Below, one piece after another: positions 27,055 to 36,653 of a stretch of DNA of 64,000 nt. The DNA comes from Litoreibacter ponti (lineage in GTDB: Bacteria; Pseudomonadota; Alphaproteobacteria; Rhodobacterales; Rhodobacteraceae). Within the stretch, counting starts at the first letter, position 1, and each line of letters begins with the position of its first letter. Where the stretch lies: NCBI RefSeq assembly GCF_003054285.1, contig NZ_QBKS01000001.1, positions 2,666,001-2,730,000 on the forward strand, given 5' to 3'. Made by a program: the position numbers and the translations under genes. Under the pieces are notes generated by a model, which saw nothing but the letters and a program-made list of their open reading frames with translations, was not told the origin of the DNA and ran no database searches.

Positions 27055-28235
27055 GGGTCTACCTCTGGGTTTGATTTCTTGAAGGGGCCGTATTCGGTCA
27101 TGATCTCGATATCCTCGTCGATCGCGGCTTTCTCGGCGTGGAGAAATTTCTGAACCGCGTCGCGGAAGCTTTCGTCGGCGATCCAATGCAGCGAGTGGGT
27201 TGCTACGGGCAGGTAGCCGCGGGCGAGTTTGTGTGCCCCTTGTGCGCCGGCCTCGACCCGCGTCAGGCCGTTGTCGATGGCCCACTCGATCGCCTGATAA
27301 TAGCACAGCTCGAAATGCAGGCAGGGATGGTCTTCAAGGCACCCCCAGTAGCGCCCGTAGAGCGTCTCCCGCCCGATGAAGTTCAGCGCGCCCGCGATCA
27401 AGCGCCCGTCTTGTTCGGCGAGCACGAGGAGCATGTCGTCGCGCATCGTTGCATGCGCCTCGTCGAAGAAGGCGCGGGTCAGATATGGGGTGCCCCATTT
27501 GCGCGCACCGGTGTCTTGGTAGAATAGCCAAAAAGCGTCCCAATGCTCCGGTTGGATCTCGTCGCCCGTCAGCGCGTGGATCGTGCCCCCGAAGCTTTGC
27601 GCCGTCTTGCGTTCCTTGCGGATGTTCTTGCGCTTGCGGGCGGACAGGCTCGCGAGAAACTCGTCGAAATTCGTGTAGCCGTTCGAGGTCCAGTGAAATT
27701 GCTGGCTGATGCGGGGCATCAGGCCCATCTGCGCACCCGCCTCGGCCTCATCTTCTGTGCAGAAGGTGATATGCAGCGACGAGACCTTATTGGTTGCGGC
27801 CAGCTGTACCGCGCCCTGCACAAGCGCAGATTGGCCGATCTCTTCAAATCCTGGGCGCGTAAGAAGCCTACGACCCGTTGCCGGCGTGTGCGGCACGGCG
27901 AGCTGCAGTTTCGGGTAGTACCGCCCGCCTGCGCGCTCGTAGGCATGGGCCCAGTTGTGATCGAAGATGTATTCGCCCTGGCTGTGGTTCTTCGCATAAA
28001 GCGGTGCGGTCGCGATGAGCTTTCCCGCCTGCCGCGCCAGAAGATATTGCGGCTGCCAGCCGGTGCCGGTCCCAACGGAGCCGGAGCGTTCCAGCGCGCC
28101 GAGAAAGCGGTGAGTCGTGAACGGGTCCTTTGGCCGTCCATCCGCGGCTTCAGGGCAGGCGCAAGCATCCCACTCCGCTGCCTCGATCTGGGACAGGCTG
28201 GAGATCGCGGTGATCTCGACCTCGGTCTCGGTCAT
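27051..28235 (-). CDS. FemAB/GNAT-like acyltransferase
   Basis: A 394-residue protein of the family annotated as peptidogalycan biosynthesis or FemAB-like N-acyltransferase. Residues near 80-110 ([21 protein letters not shown]) and 340-365 ([19 protein letters not shown]) carry the family motifs; RKNIRKERK is a basic stretch near 215. The acceptor is unknown. I chose the ATG at 28235, since the longer frame starts at a TTG that lies against the previous stop. It overlaps phhB by four bases and follows the phosphodiesterase gene by 53 bases. Confidence 0.78.
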   Translation of the reverse strand: MTETEVEITAISSLSQIEAAEWDACACPEAADGRPKDPFTTHRFLGALERSGSVGTGTGWQPQYLLARQAGKLIATAPLYAKNHSQGEYIFDHNWAHAYERAGGRYYPKLQLAVPHTPATGRRLLTRPGFEEIGQSALVQGAVQLAATNKVSSLHITFCTEDEAEAGAQMGLMPRISQQFHWTSNGYTNFDEFLASLSARKRKNIRKERKTAQSFGGTIHALTGDEIQPEHWDAFWLFYQDTGARKWGTPYLTRAFFDEAHATMRDDMLLVLAEQDGRLIAGALNFIGRETLYGRYWGCLEDHPCLHFELCYYQAIEWAIDNGLTRVEAGAQGAHKLARGYLPVATHSLHWIADESFRDAVQKFLHAEKAAIDEDIEIMTEYGPFKKSNPEVDP

Positions 28236-28288
28236 ATCGTCGGTCCCATCATGCACACCCGTATCAGATGGGCTTTGCCGGGACAGGG

Positions 28289-29047
28289 TCAAGCGGGGGC
28301 GAAGCCCTCGAAGGTGATGTTGTGGGCGATCTTCAGCGCAGCGTCAGCTTGCGCCTGGGATTTGATCGTCCAGCACAGGATCGTGGCGCCATGATCGCGA
28401 AGCTCCGCCACGCGGGGGCGATCAAGATCGGGGGCCTCGTGCGAGATGAACGAGAACATGCCCGGATCGAAATCGGGAATGTCGCGGAGCCGGTCGCAAA
28501 TTGCGTGCGAAAGCGGCGCCCAGTCCTTGTACTTGAACGCGCTGGTCACCAGCCCGGCCGCGCGATCCGGCAAAGCCTTGGCCATATACGCGGCGCTGTA
28601 CGGGTTGAAGGACATCACGGCTGCCTCGCCCGCGTAGTCGCGCAATTGCTGGGCGACGGCATCTTCCAGCGGGCCGATATTTGGACCCATCGCGCCGTCT
28701 TGGTCCTTTACTTCGATGAGCACCGGGACCCGGCCGCCGATCAGTTTCAGCACGTCACCAAGATCAAGGATCTGATCGTCCGAGCCGCTGAGTGTCATCG
28801 CGCGCACGGTCTCGGCGGAGCGGGTCTGGATCGGGCCCTTTTGGCCCGTCAATCGCGCCATGTCGTAGTCGTGAAACACCATCGGCTGCCGGTCAGCGCT
28901 CAACTGCACGTCCAGCTCGATCCCATAGCCCGCCGCGATCGCGGCCTCAAACGCCGAGGGCGAGTTTTCGATGATCCCACGCGCGCGGTCATGCAGCCCG
29001 CGATGGGCGAGGGGCCGCGCGGTGAAGACGCCTGTGAGCGGGGTCAT
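28289..29047 (-). CDS. Glycerophosphodiester phosphodiesterase
   Basis: A 252-residue enzyme that splits deacylated phospholipid headgroups to glycerol 3-phosphate and an alcohol. The active-site motifs are AHRGLHD, ENSPSAFEAA, IELDVQLSAD (E-x-D) and VFHDYD, with the catalytic His pair and metal-binding acids. There is no signal peptide, so it is probably cytosolic. It overlaps ridA by four bases (ATGA) and sits in the same operon as the secretion genes. Confidence 0.9.
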   Translation of the reverse strand: MTPLTGVFTARPLAHRGLHDRARGIIENSPSAFEAAIAAGYGIELDVQLSADRQPMVFHDYDMARLTGQKGPIQTRSAETVRAMTLSGSDDQILDLGDVLKLIGGRVPVLIEVKDQDGAMGPNIGPLEDAVAQQLRDYAGEAAVMSFNPYSAAYMAKALPDRAAGLVTSAFKYKDWAPLSHAICDRLRDIPDFDPGMFSFISHEAPDLDRPRVAELRDHGATILCWTIKSQAQADAALKIAHNITFEGFAPA

Positions 29048-29511
29048 GGTTTGATCTGGAAGATGCCTTCGATTTCGACGGCGACATTGAAGGGCAACGC
29101 GCCCGCACTAACCGCGGAGCGCGCGTGTTTTCCGGCGTCGCCCAGGGCTTCGACCAGAAAGTCGGACGCGCCGTTGATCACTTTCGGCTGCTCGGTGAAA
29201 TCGCCGTGGGAGTTCACGAAACCCACCAGCTTAACCACCCGGACCAGCCGATCCAGGTCGCCGCCGCAGGCCGCCTTCACTTGCGCAAGCAGGCTGATGG
29301 CGCAGGTCTGCGCCGCTGCAGCGCCCTCTTCGACGGACAAATCGGCGCCAACCTTGCCGGTGATGAAGCTGCCGTCCGGGTTCTGGCTGATCTGGCCGGA
29401 AATGTAGACGGTGTCGCCCGTGATCACGCTCGGCACGTAGTTGGCGGCGGGGGCGGGGGCGTCGGGCAGGGTCACGCCCAGCTCGGCCAGGCGTGTCTCG
29501 AAGGTGGACAT
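29044..29511 (-). CDS. RidA family (YjgF/UK114-like) protein
   Basis: A 155-residue protein of the RidA superfamily, whose core members hydrolyse reactive enamine/imine intermediates made by PLP enzymes. The pattern VYISGQISQNPDG near 35-47 and the end ALPFNVAVEIEGIF are family features. The conserved Arg of core RidA appears not to be in its usual place, so it may belong to a divergent subgroup; this needs an alignment. The ATG lies 13 bases after the HlyD-family gene and its stop overlaps the next start. Confidence 0.83.
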   Translation of the reverse strand: MSTFETRLAELGVTLPDAPAPAANYVPSVITGDTVYISGQISQNPDGSFITGKVGADLSVEEGAAAAQTCAISLLAQVKAACGGDLDRLVRVVKLVGFVNSHGDFTEQPKVINGASDFLVEALGDAGKHARSAVSAGALPFNVAVEIEGIFQIKP

Positions 29512-29524
29512 GGGGCAGCTCCGT

Positions 29525-30826
29525 TCAGGTTTCGCGGAAGGCGCGATTGAAGTAATCCGTGAGCGGCTTGAGAAGATAGCTCATCGGCGACCGCTCGCTG
29601 GTCTGGATAAAGCCATCAACCGGCATCCCCGGCAAGAGCTCAACGCCCCCGAGCCGTGCCATTTCGCCCTCCTTCAGGGTCATTTCCACGCGGTAGAAGC
29701 TGCGCCCGGTGGTCTCGTTGCGGAACGCATCGCCCGAAATTGACGAGATCGAGCCGAACACTTCGGGCGTGGTGCGCGCGTCGAAGGTGGCAAAGCGCAA
29801 GGTCACATCCTGCCCGATGAAGACCTCGTCCACATGGATCGGCTCGATCTCGCCGGTGATCACAAGCGGACGGTCCTGCGGCACGATGAACATCAGCGCC
29901 TCGGCGGGCTGGATCACAGCACGTTCGGCGAAGACCGACAGGCCGAAGATCAGGCCGGAGACCGGCGCGGTTATGTCGAGGCGCGACAGGCGTTCCTGCA
30001 GGGAGAGACGCTGCTCGCGCAGCTCGAATTCGCGGTATTGCAAGTCACGCAGCTGCGTGATCGCGTCTTCCTCGCGCTGGGTTTGCAGGCGGATGATCTC
30101 CAGATCAATCTCGGTGATCCGCCCTTCGCTTTCTGCGGTCGAGGCGGTCAATTCGCCAACGGTGCCGCGCAGGCGCGCCTCTTCGCGGCGCAGGGCCAGA
30201 ACCCTGCTCGCCTGAGCGAGGCCCTTGTCCAGCAGATCCTGCTGGGCGGTCAGCTCTTCTTCGAGCAGCGCGAGCTGGGTCTCGAGCGCCGCTTGCTGGG
30301 CGCGCACCCCGTCCACCTGATTGGCGATTTGCGCCTTACGTTTCTCCAGCTGCTCGACCGCTTGCGCGGCGGAGGAGACGCGAGTCTTGAAGAGGCGCTG
30401 CTGCCCGTCGATCAATTCCTGCAGCTGGGGGCGTGAATCTGCCGCCTTGATCAGAAGAGGATCGACGGTGATTTCATCGAGATCGTCCCGCTCGGCCTTG
30501 AGGCGTGCGGCCCGGGCGATGAGCTCGAACAGCTGGCCCTCGACGATCAGAAGCTCCGAGCGCAGGCGCGTGGCGTCGAGTTTGATCAGCAGTTGGCCGC
30601 GCTCCACCCGGTCGCCTTCGCGCACGCGCACTTCGGCTACGACGCCGCCGTCGGGGTGTTGCAAAACCTGGCGGTTCTGGTCGACCTCGATCCGGCCGGG
30701 CGCGATGATCGCGCCTGCAATGTTGGCCTGCACGGCCCAGATGCCAAACCCGCCAAGCAGGAACACGAGCGCCAGTACGCCCAAGGTAACCGGCCCGCGG
30801 GCGGGCCATTTGGAAGCGATGCTCAT
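29525..30826 (-). CDS. Type I secretion membrane-fusion protein (HlyD family)
   Basis: A 433-residue periplasmic adaptor that links the ABC exporter to an outer-membrane channel. One membrane segment lies near 13-33; a long charged coiled-coil follows at about 95-275, flanked by two lipoyl-like halves (QHPDGGVVAEVRVREGDRV and DITAPVSGLIFGLSV); the C-terminal beta-barrel ends with the usual YLLKPLTDYFNRAFRE. It overlaps the ABC gene by four bases (ATGA), and lies 13 bases from the following ridA. Confidence 0.92.
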   Translation of the reverse strand: MSIASKWPARGPVTLGVLALVFLLGGFGIWAVQANIAGAIIAPGRIEVDQNRQVLQHPDGGVVAEVRVREGDRVERGQLLIKLDATRLRSELLIVEGQLFELIARAARLKAERDDLDEITVDPLLIKAADSRPQLQELIDGQQRLFKTRVSSAAQAVEQLEKRKAQIANQVDGVRAQQAALETQLALLEEELTAQQDLLDKGLAQASRVLALRREEARLRGTVGELTASTAESEGRITEIDLEIIRLQTQREEDAITQLRDLQYREFELREQRLSLQERLSRLDITAPVSGLIFGLSVFAERAVIQPAEALMFIVPQDRPLVITGEIEPIHVDEVFIGQDVTLRFATFDARTTPEVFGSISSISGDAFRNETTGRSFYRVEMTLKEGEMARLGGVELLPGMPVDGFIQTSERSPMSYLLKPLTDYFNRAFRET

Positions 30827-32607
30827 GTCACACCTCCGGGCTGGGGTTTGCCGGTGATTGCGCCGTGGTTTGCGACCGTGCCCTTGAGCACCTCGTCGCG
30901 CGGCCCGAAGGCGCGGCGCATGCCACCCTCTAGCACCATCAGCAATTCGCATTCGGCGATGGCGGAGGGGCGGTGCGCCATGATGATGACCGATCTGCCT
31001 TCGGATTTCATCTTGCGGATCGCCGCGTTCAGCGCGTTCGAGCCGTCATTGTCGAGGTTCGAGTTTGGCTCATCGAGCACCAGAAGTACCGGATCGCCGT
31101 ACAGCGCCCGGGCGAGCCCGATGCGCTGCAGCTCGCCGCCCGAAAGCCTGCCGCGCGCGGCGGAGATCGGCGTGTCGTAGCCCTGCGGTTGTTTCAAGAT
31201 AAGCTCATGGGCGTCCGCCTTCTGGGCCGCGGCGATGATATCCTGCGGATTTGCGTCCTTACGCAGGCGCGCGATATTCTGGCCAATTGTCCCGTCAAAC
31301 AGGTTCACCTTCTGGGGTAGGTAGCCAATGTGGCTGCCAAGCGCGTCAGGATCGTATTGATCCAGCGCCGCGCCGCCGAGGCGAATTTTACCGCCCGCAG
31401 CGGGCCAGATCCCTGTCAGGGCCTTGGCAAGCGTCGACTTGCCCGCGCCCGATGGTCCAATCACACCCATCGCCTGCCCTGGAGGCAGGTCGAAGGAAAT
31501 CATGCGTAGGGTCGCTTGCTTCTCGCCCGGCGGGATCACCGTGACCTGCTCGCCGGTAAGCCGGGCTTGTGGCCGTGGCAGGGGTGTGCGCGGTGGCATC
31601 TGGGCCACCTCGGTCAGGAGTGCTTGCAAGGACTGCCAGCCCATCGAGGCGCGTTGCACCAGCCCCCATTGCCCGATGGCAAGTTCCACCGGCGCCAGCG
31701 CGCGGCCGAGCAGGATCGAGCCCGCGATCATCGCGCCTGCGGTCAACTCGTTCTGCAGCACCAGATAAGCGCCGAGACCCAGCATGGCCGATTGCAGGAA
31801 AAGGCGCAGGGTCTTGGTCGTTGCGGTGATGGCGCCCGCGCGGTCCGACTTCAGAAGGCTTTGCTGCAAGGCATCCGCCCGCAGTTCCTGCCAGCGATCG
31901 AAACTGGCCTCGCGCATGCCAAGACCCGCGATCACTTCCGTTTCCTCCATGATCTCGTCGGACATCCGGTTGGCCTGCATGCCCTTGAGACCGGCTTCCA
32001 GCTGCGGTTGTCGGGTTGAGCGCTGGTTGATCAGCGTCAGCACGATCAGCAACGTGCCGCCCGCGACCGCCAGATATCCAAGCCACGGATGGAAGATAAA
32101 AATCGCGGCCAGAAAAAGGGGGGTCCAGGGCATATCAAAGAGCGCCAGAAGCGCGGGGGAGGACAGCAGGTTCTGCACAGCCTCAAGGTCGCGCAGACCG
32201 GTATTGCCGTCCTTTTTCTCGGGCGCGAGGTTCGATTTGCGCAGCATCGCCGAGAACACGCGCCGGTCCAATGTGTCCTGGAACCGCGCGCCGATGCGCG
32301 CCAACACGCGCCCGCGGGCGTAGTCCAGAAGGCCCATCATCGCATAGAGAAAGACGACCAGAATCGACAGCGCCAACAGTGTTTCTTCCGACCGGGAGCC
32401 CAGCACGCGGTCGTAGACCTGCAACATGTATAGCGGGCCGGTGAGCATCAACAAATTGACAAATATGCTAAATACAAAGGCCGCCGCGAAGAGCGGTCGA
32501 CTTTGCTTGCGGGCGGCCAGAAGTTCTGCCCGGCCTTGGTGATTAGGGGCCTGTCTCATACTGCTCGTTTTACTCTTTTTTTGGCGCTTTGCGCCATCAT
32601 AACTCAT
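30823..32607 (-). CDS. Type I secretion ABC permease/ATPase (PrtD family)
   Basis: A 594-residue half-transporter with about six membrane segments in the first half and one ATPase domain: Walker A GPSGAGKST, signature LSGGE, Walker B VLLVLDEP, and the H-loop MAHRPSA. The layout matches the PrtD-like type I secretion exporters. No RTX or other substrate gene and no TolC-like gene is in this window. A start at the in-frame ATG near 32559 is also possible. The divergent mlaA gene begins 136 bases away. Confidence 0.9.
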   Translation of the reverse strand: MSYDGAKRQKKSKTSSMRQAPNHQGRAELLAARKQSRPLFAAAFVFSIFVNLLMLTGPLYMLQVYDRVLGSRSEETLLALSILVVFLYAMMGLLDYARGRVLARIGARFQDTLDRRVFSAMLRKSNLAPEKKDGNTGLRDLEAVQNLLSSPALLALFDMPWTPLFLAAIFIFHPWLGYLAVAGGTLLIVLTLINQRSTRQPQLEAGLKGMQANRMSDEIMEETEVIAGLGMREASFDRWQELRADALQQSLLKSDRAGAITATTKTLRLFLQSAMLGLGAYLVLQNELTAGAMIAGSILLGRALAPVELAIGQWGLVQRASMGWQSLQALLTEVAQMPPRTPLPRPQARLTGEQVTVIPPGEKQATLRMISFDLPPGQAMGVIGPSGAGKSTLAKALTGIWPAAGGKIRLGGAALDQYDPDALGSHIGYLPQKVNLFDGTIGQNIARLRKDANPQDIIAAAQKADAHELILKQPQGYDTPISAARGRLSGGELQRIGLARALYGDPVLLVLDEPNSNLDNDGSNALNAAIRKMKSEGRSVIIMAHRPSAIAECELLMVLEGGMRRAFGPRDEVLKGTVANHGAITGKPQPGGVT

Positions 32608-32742
32608 TATTGCGGCGGAAATGTGCCTTACGCACCGCTATCAGTCAAAGATTGACAGTTTGTGACTTGAACCTCTGGAGATTGGCTACATCGTCTCATA
32701 TATCCCGCGTTCAACCGCGTATCGCAGTTTAGGACGAAATTG

Positions 32743-33492
32743 ATGGCCTCGTTTGGTTTTGTAAGACACTTCCGCGTCTCGGCGCTTCTTGCAGCTGGAT
32801 TTCTGGCGGCATGCACGGCTGCGCCGATTGAGCGCGGTGTGAATGACCCGATCGAGGCGCAGAACCGCCAGACGCACAGCTTCAATCGCGGCGTTGACCG
32901 GGCCTTCGTGCGGCCCGCGTCCGAAGGGTATGGCACCATCGTGCCGAGCCCGGTTCGCACGGGCGTGTCGAATTTCGCATCCAACCTTAATCTGCCCGGA
33001 CAGGTGCTCAACAACCTGTTGCAGTTCCGGATCGAGGATGCGGGCCACAACACGTTCCGGTTCCTCGTGAACTCGACCTTCGGGCTTGCGGGTCTGCTGG
33101 ACGTCGCAACCGAAGCGGGCCTTGAGAACCGCGCCACCGATTTCGGCGAGACATTGCACGTCTGGGGCGCGCCAGAGGGGGCGTATCTGGAATTGCCGCT
33201 GGTCGGTCCGTCGACAGAGCGTCATGCGGCCGGCCGGGTTGTGGACACGCTGATCAACCCGCTGAATTTCGCAATTGATGGGCCTGCGCGCACCGCGAGC
33301 ACGGGGAGCAGCGTGGCCGCGCGGTTCGGGGATCGCTACCAATATTCGGATTTGGTCGATTCCGTCCTATATGAGAGCGAAGACGGCTACGCGCAGGCGC
33401 GGCTGCTCTATCTGCAAAACCGGCGCTTCCAGCTTTCGGGCGGGGCACAGCCGGATTACCTTGATCCGTATGAGGATGTTTATGGTGAATAA
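32743..33492 (+). CDS. mlaA: MlaA (VacJ) family outer-membrane lipoprotein
   Basis: A 249-residue lipoprotein of the Mla phospholipid-transport system. The lipobox is LAAC (Cys24). The family motifs NDPIEAQNRQTHSFNRGVD near 33-51 and FRFLVNSTFGLAGLLDVAT near 100-118 are present. In known systems it removes phospholipids from the outer leaflet and passes them to MlaC. I chose the ATG at 32743 with AGGACG upstream. It overlaps mlaC by eleven bases. The MlaFEDB inner-membrane genes are not in the window. Confidence 0.92.
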   Translation: MASFGFVRHFRVSALLAAGFLAACTAAPIERGVNDPIEAQNRQTHSFNRGVDRAFVRPASEGYGTIVPSPVRTGVSNFASNLNLPGQVLNNLLQFRIEDAGHNTFRFLVNSTFGLAGLLDVATEAGLENRATDFGETLHVWGAPEGAYLELPLVGPSTERHAAGRVVDTLINPLNFAIDGPARTASTGSSVAARFGDRYQYSDLVDSVLYESEDGYAQARLLYLQNRRFQLSGGAQPDYLDPYEDVYGE

Positions 33493-34081
33493 AACTACTT
33501 ACTCCCGTCGTTTCGTCTTGGGTGGCCTCGCTGCCCTTGGCCTTCCGCTTCCCGCGTTTGCCCTGAGCGGCCCCGCGGCCGAGCAGTTGGTCAACAGCGC
33601 GGTAACCGACATCAACAAGATCATCGCCACCGGAAAGAGCGAAAGCGCCATGCTGCGTGATTTCCAGCGCGTGTTCGAGCGGTACGCCGACGTCAATATC
33701 ATCGCGCTGACCACGCTTGGTCCCGCGCGGCGCAGCGCGTCGAACGCCGAGGTGCGGGCCTATGTGGATGCCTTCAAAGGCTACTTTACCCGCAAATACG
33801 GCAAGCGGTTCAACGAGTTCGTCGGCGGCCAGATCATTGTCGAGGGCTCGCGCCCGTCGAAAAGCAATGTCGAGGTGCGCTCCACCGCGAAGCTGCGCGG
33901 CTCCGCGCCGTTCAATGTGACGTGGCTTGTGTCGGACCGTTCCGGCAGCCCCAAGATCTTCAATATCATCATTGAAGGGGTGAACACGCTGACCTCTGAG
34001 CGCGCCGAGATCGGTGCGATGCTGGATCGCCGGCAAGGCGATATCGGGCAGCTGACTGCGGATTTGCGCCGGATCGGCTAG
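33482..34081 (+). CDS. mlaC: MlaC family periplasmic phospholipid carrier
   Basis: A 199-residue periplasmic protein of the MlaC/Ttg2D family. The leader has a twin-Arg type pattern (SRRFVLGGLAALG), so export may be via Tat. The body (YADVNIIALTTLG, then FKGYFTRKYGKRFNEF) fits the family. Three in-frame Met codons lie within 13 bases; I chose the one at 33482 that starts MVNKTTYSRR. It overlaps the mlaA stop, so the two proteins are probably made together. Confidence 0.88.
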   Translation: MVNKTTYSRRFVLGGLAALGLPLPAFALSGPAAEQLVNSAVTDINKIIATGKSESAMLRDFQRVFERYADVNIIALTTLGPARRSASNAEVRAYVDAFKGYFTRKYGKRFNEFVGGQIIVEGSRPSKSNVEVRSTAKLRGSAPFNVTWLVSDRSGSPKIFNIIIEGVNTLTSERAEIGAMLDRRQGDIGQLTADLRRIG

Positions 34082-34103
34082 CGATTTCTTGATAGGTTAA
34101 CGG

Positions 34104-34137
34104 AAAAGGGCGAGCACTGCCGGTGCCCGCCCTTTTT
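34104..34137. terminator. Strong bidirectional terminator between mlaC and the PBP gene
   Basis: AAAAGGGCG pairs with CGCCCTTTT (9 bp), one mismatch follows, then GCAC pairs with GTGC with loop TGCCG. A tract on one side and T tract on the other allow ending of both convergent transcripts. Confidence 0.85.
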
Positions 34138-34183
34138 CATGCGCACGGTGCTGGAACAGCCTTTCGTGCTGTCGTGACGTTGG

Positions 34184-36394
34184 TTAATTCCCACGCAGGA
34201 TGTTGCCCAGCAGGTTGCCCACGTCGCGAATAATCTGCTCGGTGATGTTTTCGAGGTTGGGTTGCTGGCGACGCTGTTGCCCGCTTGGCCGCCGCTGGGT
34301 GCTGCGGGCGACGCTGCGCTCGGGTTCGGGCGCGGTGACGCGCGGCGGGTTGACCGGGCGGATGCGCGGCAATGGGACGGCGGGAAGCCCGTCCGTGACC
34401 CGCACCATCGTCTCGCGCCAGATCTCGGCGGGCAGGCCGCCGCCGGTGACACCGGTGAGGGGCGTGTTGTCATCGTAGCCCATCCAGACGCCCACGACAT
34501 ATTGCGCGGTGAAGCCGATGAACCAGGCGTCCTTGGCGGCAGAGGTTGTGCCGGTTTTGCCCGCAACTTCGCGGTCCTCCAGCCGCGCGCGGCGGCCGGT
34601 GCCGTCATTGACGACACGGTACATCATGTAGGTCAGCTGCTGGGCGGCGTTCTCGGTGATGACGCGCTCGCCAAAGCCGCCCTCCTGCCCCATCAGCGCT
34701 TGCTGGTCGCCTTTTAGACGCAGTTCCCGGATGCCGTAGGGCGAGACCGCGCGACCACCGTTAAGGATACCGGCATAGGCCCCGGTCATCTCCAACAGGG
34801 TGCTTTCGGACGCGCCAAGGGCCAAGGCCGGTCCATCGGCCAGCTCGTTGTCGATGCCGAAGCGTACGGCCACGTCGCGGACGTTTTCGCGCCCCACCGC
34901 CTCGGATACTTTGACGGCCACGGTGTTGATCGATTGCGCCAAGGCATCGGTCAGGGTCATCTCGCCCTTGAAGTCGCGAGTGTAGTTTTGCGGCGTGTAG
35001 GGGCCGGAGCCGGGCACGTTGATCGTGAACTTCTCGTCCACCACAACGCTGTCATACTGGAAGCCCAGATCCATCGCCGCGGCGTAGACGAATGGTTTGA
35101 AGGCGGAACCGGTCTGACGCTTCGCCTGCACGGCGCGATTGAATGCGCCGCTGACCTTGCTTTGCCGTCCGCCGACCATGGCGCGCACGGCGCCGTCGGC
35201 GGACATGACGACGATGGCTGCTTCCGCCTTGGACCCTTCGCGGACCTTGGTCTTGAAGATATCCTCCAAAGCGCCCTCGGCCGCCTTCTGCAGGCGGTTG
35301 TCGAAGGTCGATTGGATGATCACGTCTTCGGTCGTGTCGGTGGTCAGGAAGTCGGGAGCGGTGTCCATGACCCAATCGACGAAATACCCCCCTGCGCGGG
35401 CCTGCGCGGCTTTGGACAATGTCGCGGGTGCGGCGTTGGCCGCAGCCTCGTCGGCGGAGGTGATGTAGCCCTGCTCGCGCATCAGCTTCAGCACGGTCGC
35501 CGCGCGGTCTTGGGCGCGCTGCAGGTTGTTGGTGGGCGCATACGTGGAAGGCGCTTTTAGAAGCCCCGCCATCATCGCGGCCTCTGGCACCGACACACTC
35601 GCTGCGGATTTGCCGAAATAGACCTGGCTTGCGGCCTCGAATCCGCGGGCACCGCCGCCGAGATAGGCGCGGTTCAGGTAGATCGACAGGATGTCATCCT
35701 TGGAATACTTGGCCTCCATCGCCAGTGCGTAGAGCGCCTCTTTGCCCTTGCGGGCGAGGGTGGTACGGCGGCAGTCCGCCTCGTATTCGCGCTCGGTCTT
35801 CCAGATGTCGGGGTCGTATTGCACGCCAAGACACAGAAGCTTTGCCGTCTGCTGCGTGATCGTCGAGCCGCCATTGCCCTGCCATGGCTTGCGGCCCTCG
35901 CGCATATTGATGCGCATGGCGGAGGCGACGCCGCGCGGCGAGATGCCGGCGTGCCAGTAGAAGCGCTTGTCCTCCGTTGCGACGACGGCGTTCTTAAGGG
36001 CCGGAGCGACAGAGCCTGCGCGGATCGCGCCGCCGAACGTGTCGCCGCGCCAGGCGAAGACTACATTCTCGCGGTCCAGCACGGTGACCGAGCCGCGCGT
36101 GCGCCCGTCGAGCAGGTCCTCGACCGGGGGAAGCTGCGTGTAGGTGTAGCTGACGGCGGCAGCAAGCAGGATCAGGGCCACGGCGGTAGTCCGCCACGTC
36201 AGCCGCCAGATCAGCCGCAGCGTCCAGACGAAGGGAAAGAGAATCCATCCCAGCACGCCGCGCTTCTTCGGCGCGGCCTTGCGTTTTGCGACGCGGGGTT
36301 TCGCCTTTGCCTTGGGCGTCGCCTTCGGCTTGGCCGCCTTGGCATAGCGTTTTTCGGCCACCAGGGGCGGCTTCTTGCGTCCGGAATTGTTCAT
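34184..36394 (-). CDS. Class A penicillin-binding protein (PBP1-type)
   Basis: A 736-residue bifunctional peptidoglycan glycosyltransferase and transpeptidase. A Lys/Ala-rich cytosolic tail (1-45) is followed by a membrane segment at about 66-90, the GT51 domain with ATEDKRFYWHAGI (catalytic Glu) and GGSTITQQ, and the transpeptidase with GSAFKPF (Ser-x-x-Lys), SIN and KTGTT. The C-terminus is rich in Pro, Arg and Gln. Gene names are used loosely for this group (pbpC, mrcA, pbp1A), so I leave the symbol blank. It faces glnK across a 259-base promoter region. Confidence 0.93.
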   Translation of the reverse strand: MNNSGRKKPPLVAEKRYAKAAKPKATPKAKAKPRVAKRKAAPKKRGVLGWILFPFVWTLRLIWRLTWRTTAVALILLAAAVSYTYTQLPPVEDLLDGRTRGSVTVLDRENVVFAWRGDTFGGAIRAGSVAPALKNAVVATEDKRFYWHAGISPRGVASAMRINMREGRKPWQGNGGSTITQQTAKLLCLGVQYDPDIWKTEREYEADCRRTTLARKGKEALYALAMEAKYSKDDILSIYLNRAYLGGGARGFEAASQVYFGKSAASVSVPEAAMMAGLLKAPSTYAPTNNLQRAQDRAATVLKLMREQGYITSADEAAANAAPATLSKAAQARAGGYFVDWVMDTAPDFLTTDTTEDVIIQSTFDNRLQKAAEGALEDIFKTKVREGSKAEAAIVVMSADGAVRAMVGGRQSKVSGAFNRAVQAKRQTGSAFKPFVYAAAMDLGFQYDSVVVDEKFTINVPGSGPYTPQNYTRDFKGEMTLTDALAQSINTVAVKVSEAVGRENVRDVAVRFGIDNELADGPALALGASESTLLEMTGAYAGILNGGRAVSPYGIRELRLKGDQQALMGQEGGFGERVITENAAQQLTYMMYRVVNDGTGRRARLEDREVAGKTGTTSAAKDAWFIGFTAQYVVGVWMGYDDNTPLTGVTGGGLPAEIWRETMVRVTDGLPAVPLPRIRPVNPPRVTAPEPERSVARSTQRRPSGQQRRQQPNLENITEQIIRDVGNLLGNILRGN

Positions 36395-36549
36395 CTGACC
36401 TGCGCTTGCATGGGCTGCTTATCGTTGGGGCCAATATAGGCACCTGCGAGTCGGATGCGAAGCAAAACTACGCGAGCACCGGATTCCACTTCTGCCTAAT
36501 TCGTGAGCATTGATCAAAAATTGTGCAAAAAATCGAGACGTGGGCAGAG

Positions 36550-36562
36550 TTCAGGCCCTGAA
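36550..36562. promoter_or_regulatory. Short inverted repeat in the glnK upstream region
   Basis: TTCAGG-C-CCTGAA is a 6-base inverted repeat around one central C, 91 bases before the glnK GTG, in the 259-base gap between the PBP gene and glnK. I did not see a convincing sigma-54 -24/-12 pair or a classical NtrC site. The function is unknown. Confidence 0.3.
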
Positions 36563-36653
36563 TCTAAGCGTCTGACATTGCTGAGCGCCACCCAAGAGCT
36601 TGCTTTAGCGACATACGAGCCCGCGCTCTCGGGCGAAACCTAAGGGGAAGACA

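Noticed and set aside
36395..36653. A sigma-54 promoter or NtrC site before glnK
   Set aside because: I could not find a GG-N10-GC type -24/-12 element with good match, nor a classical paired NtrC site.
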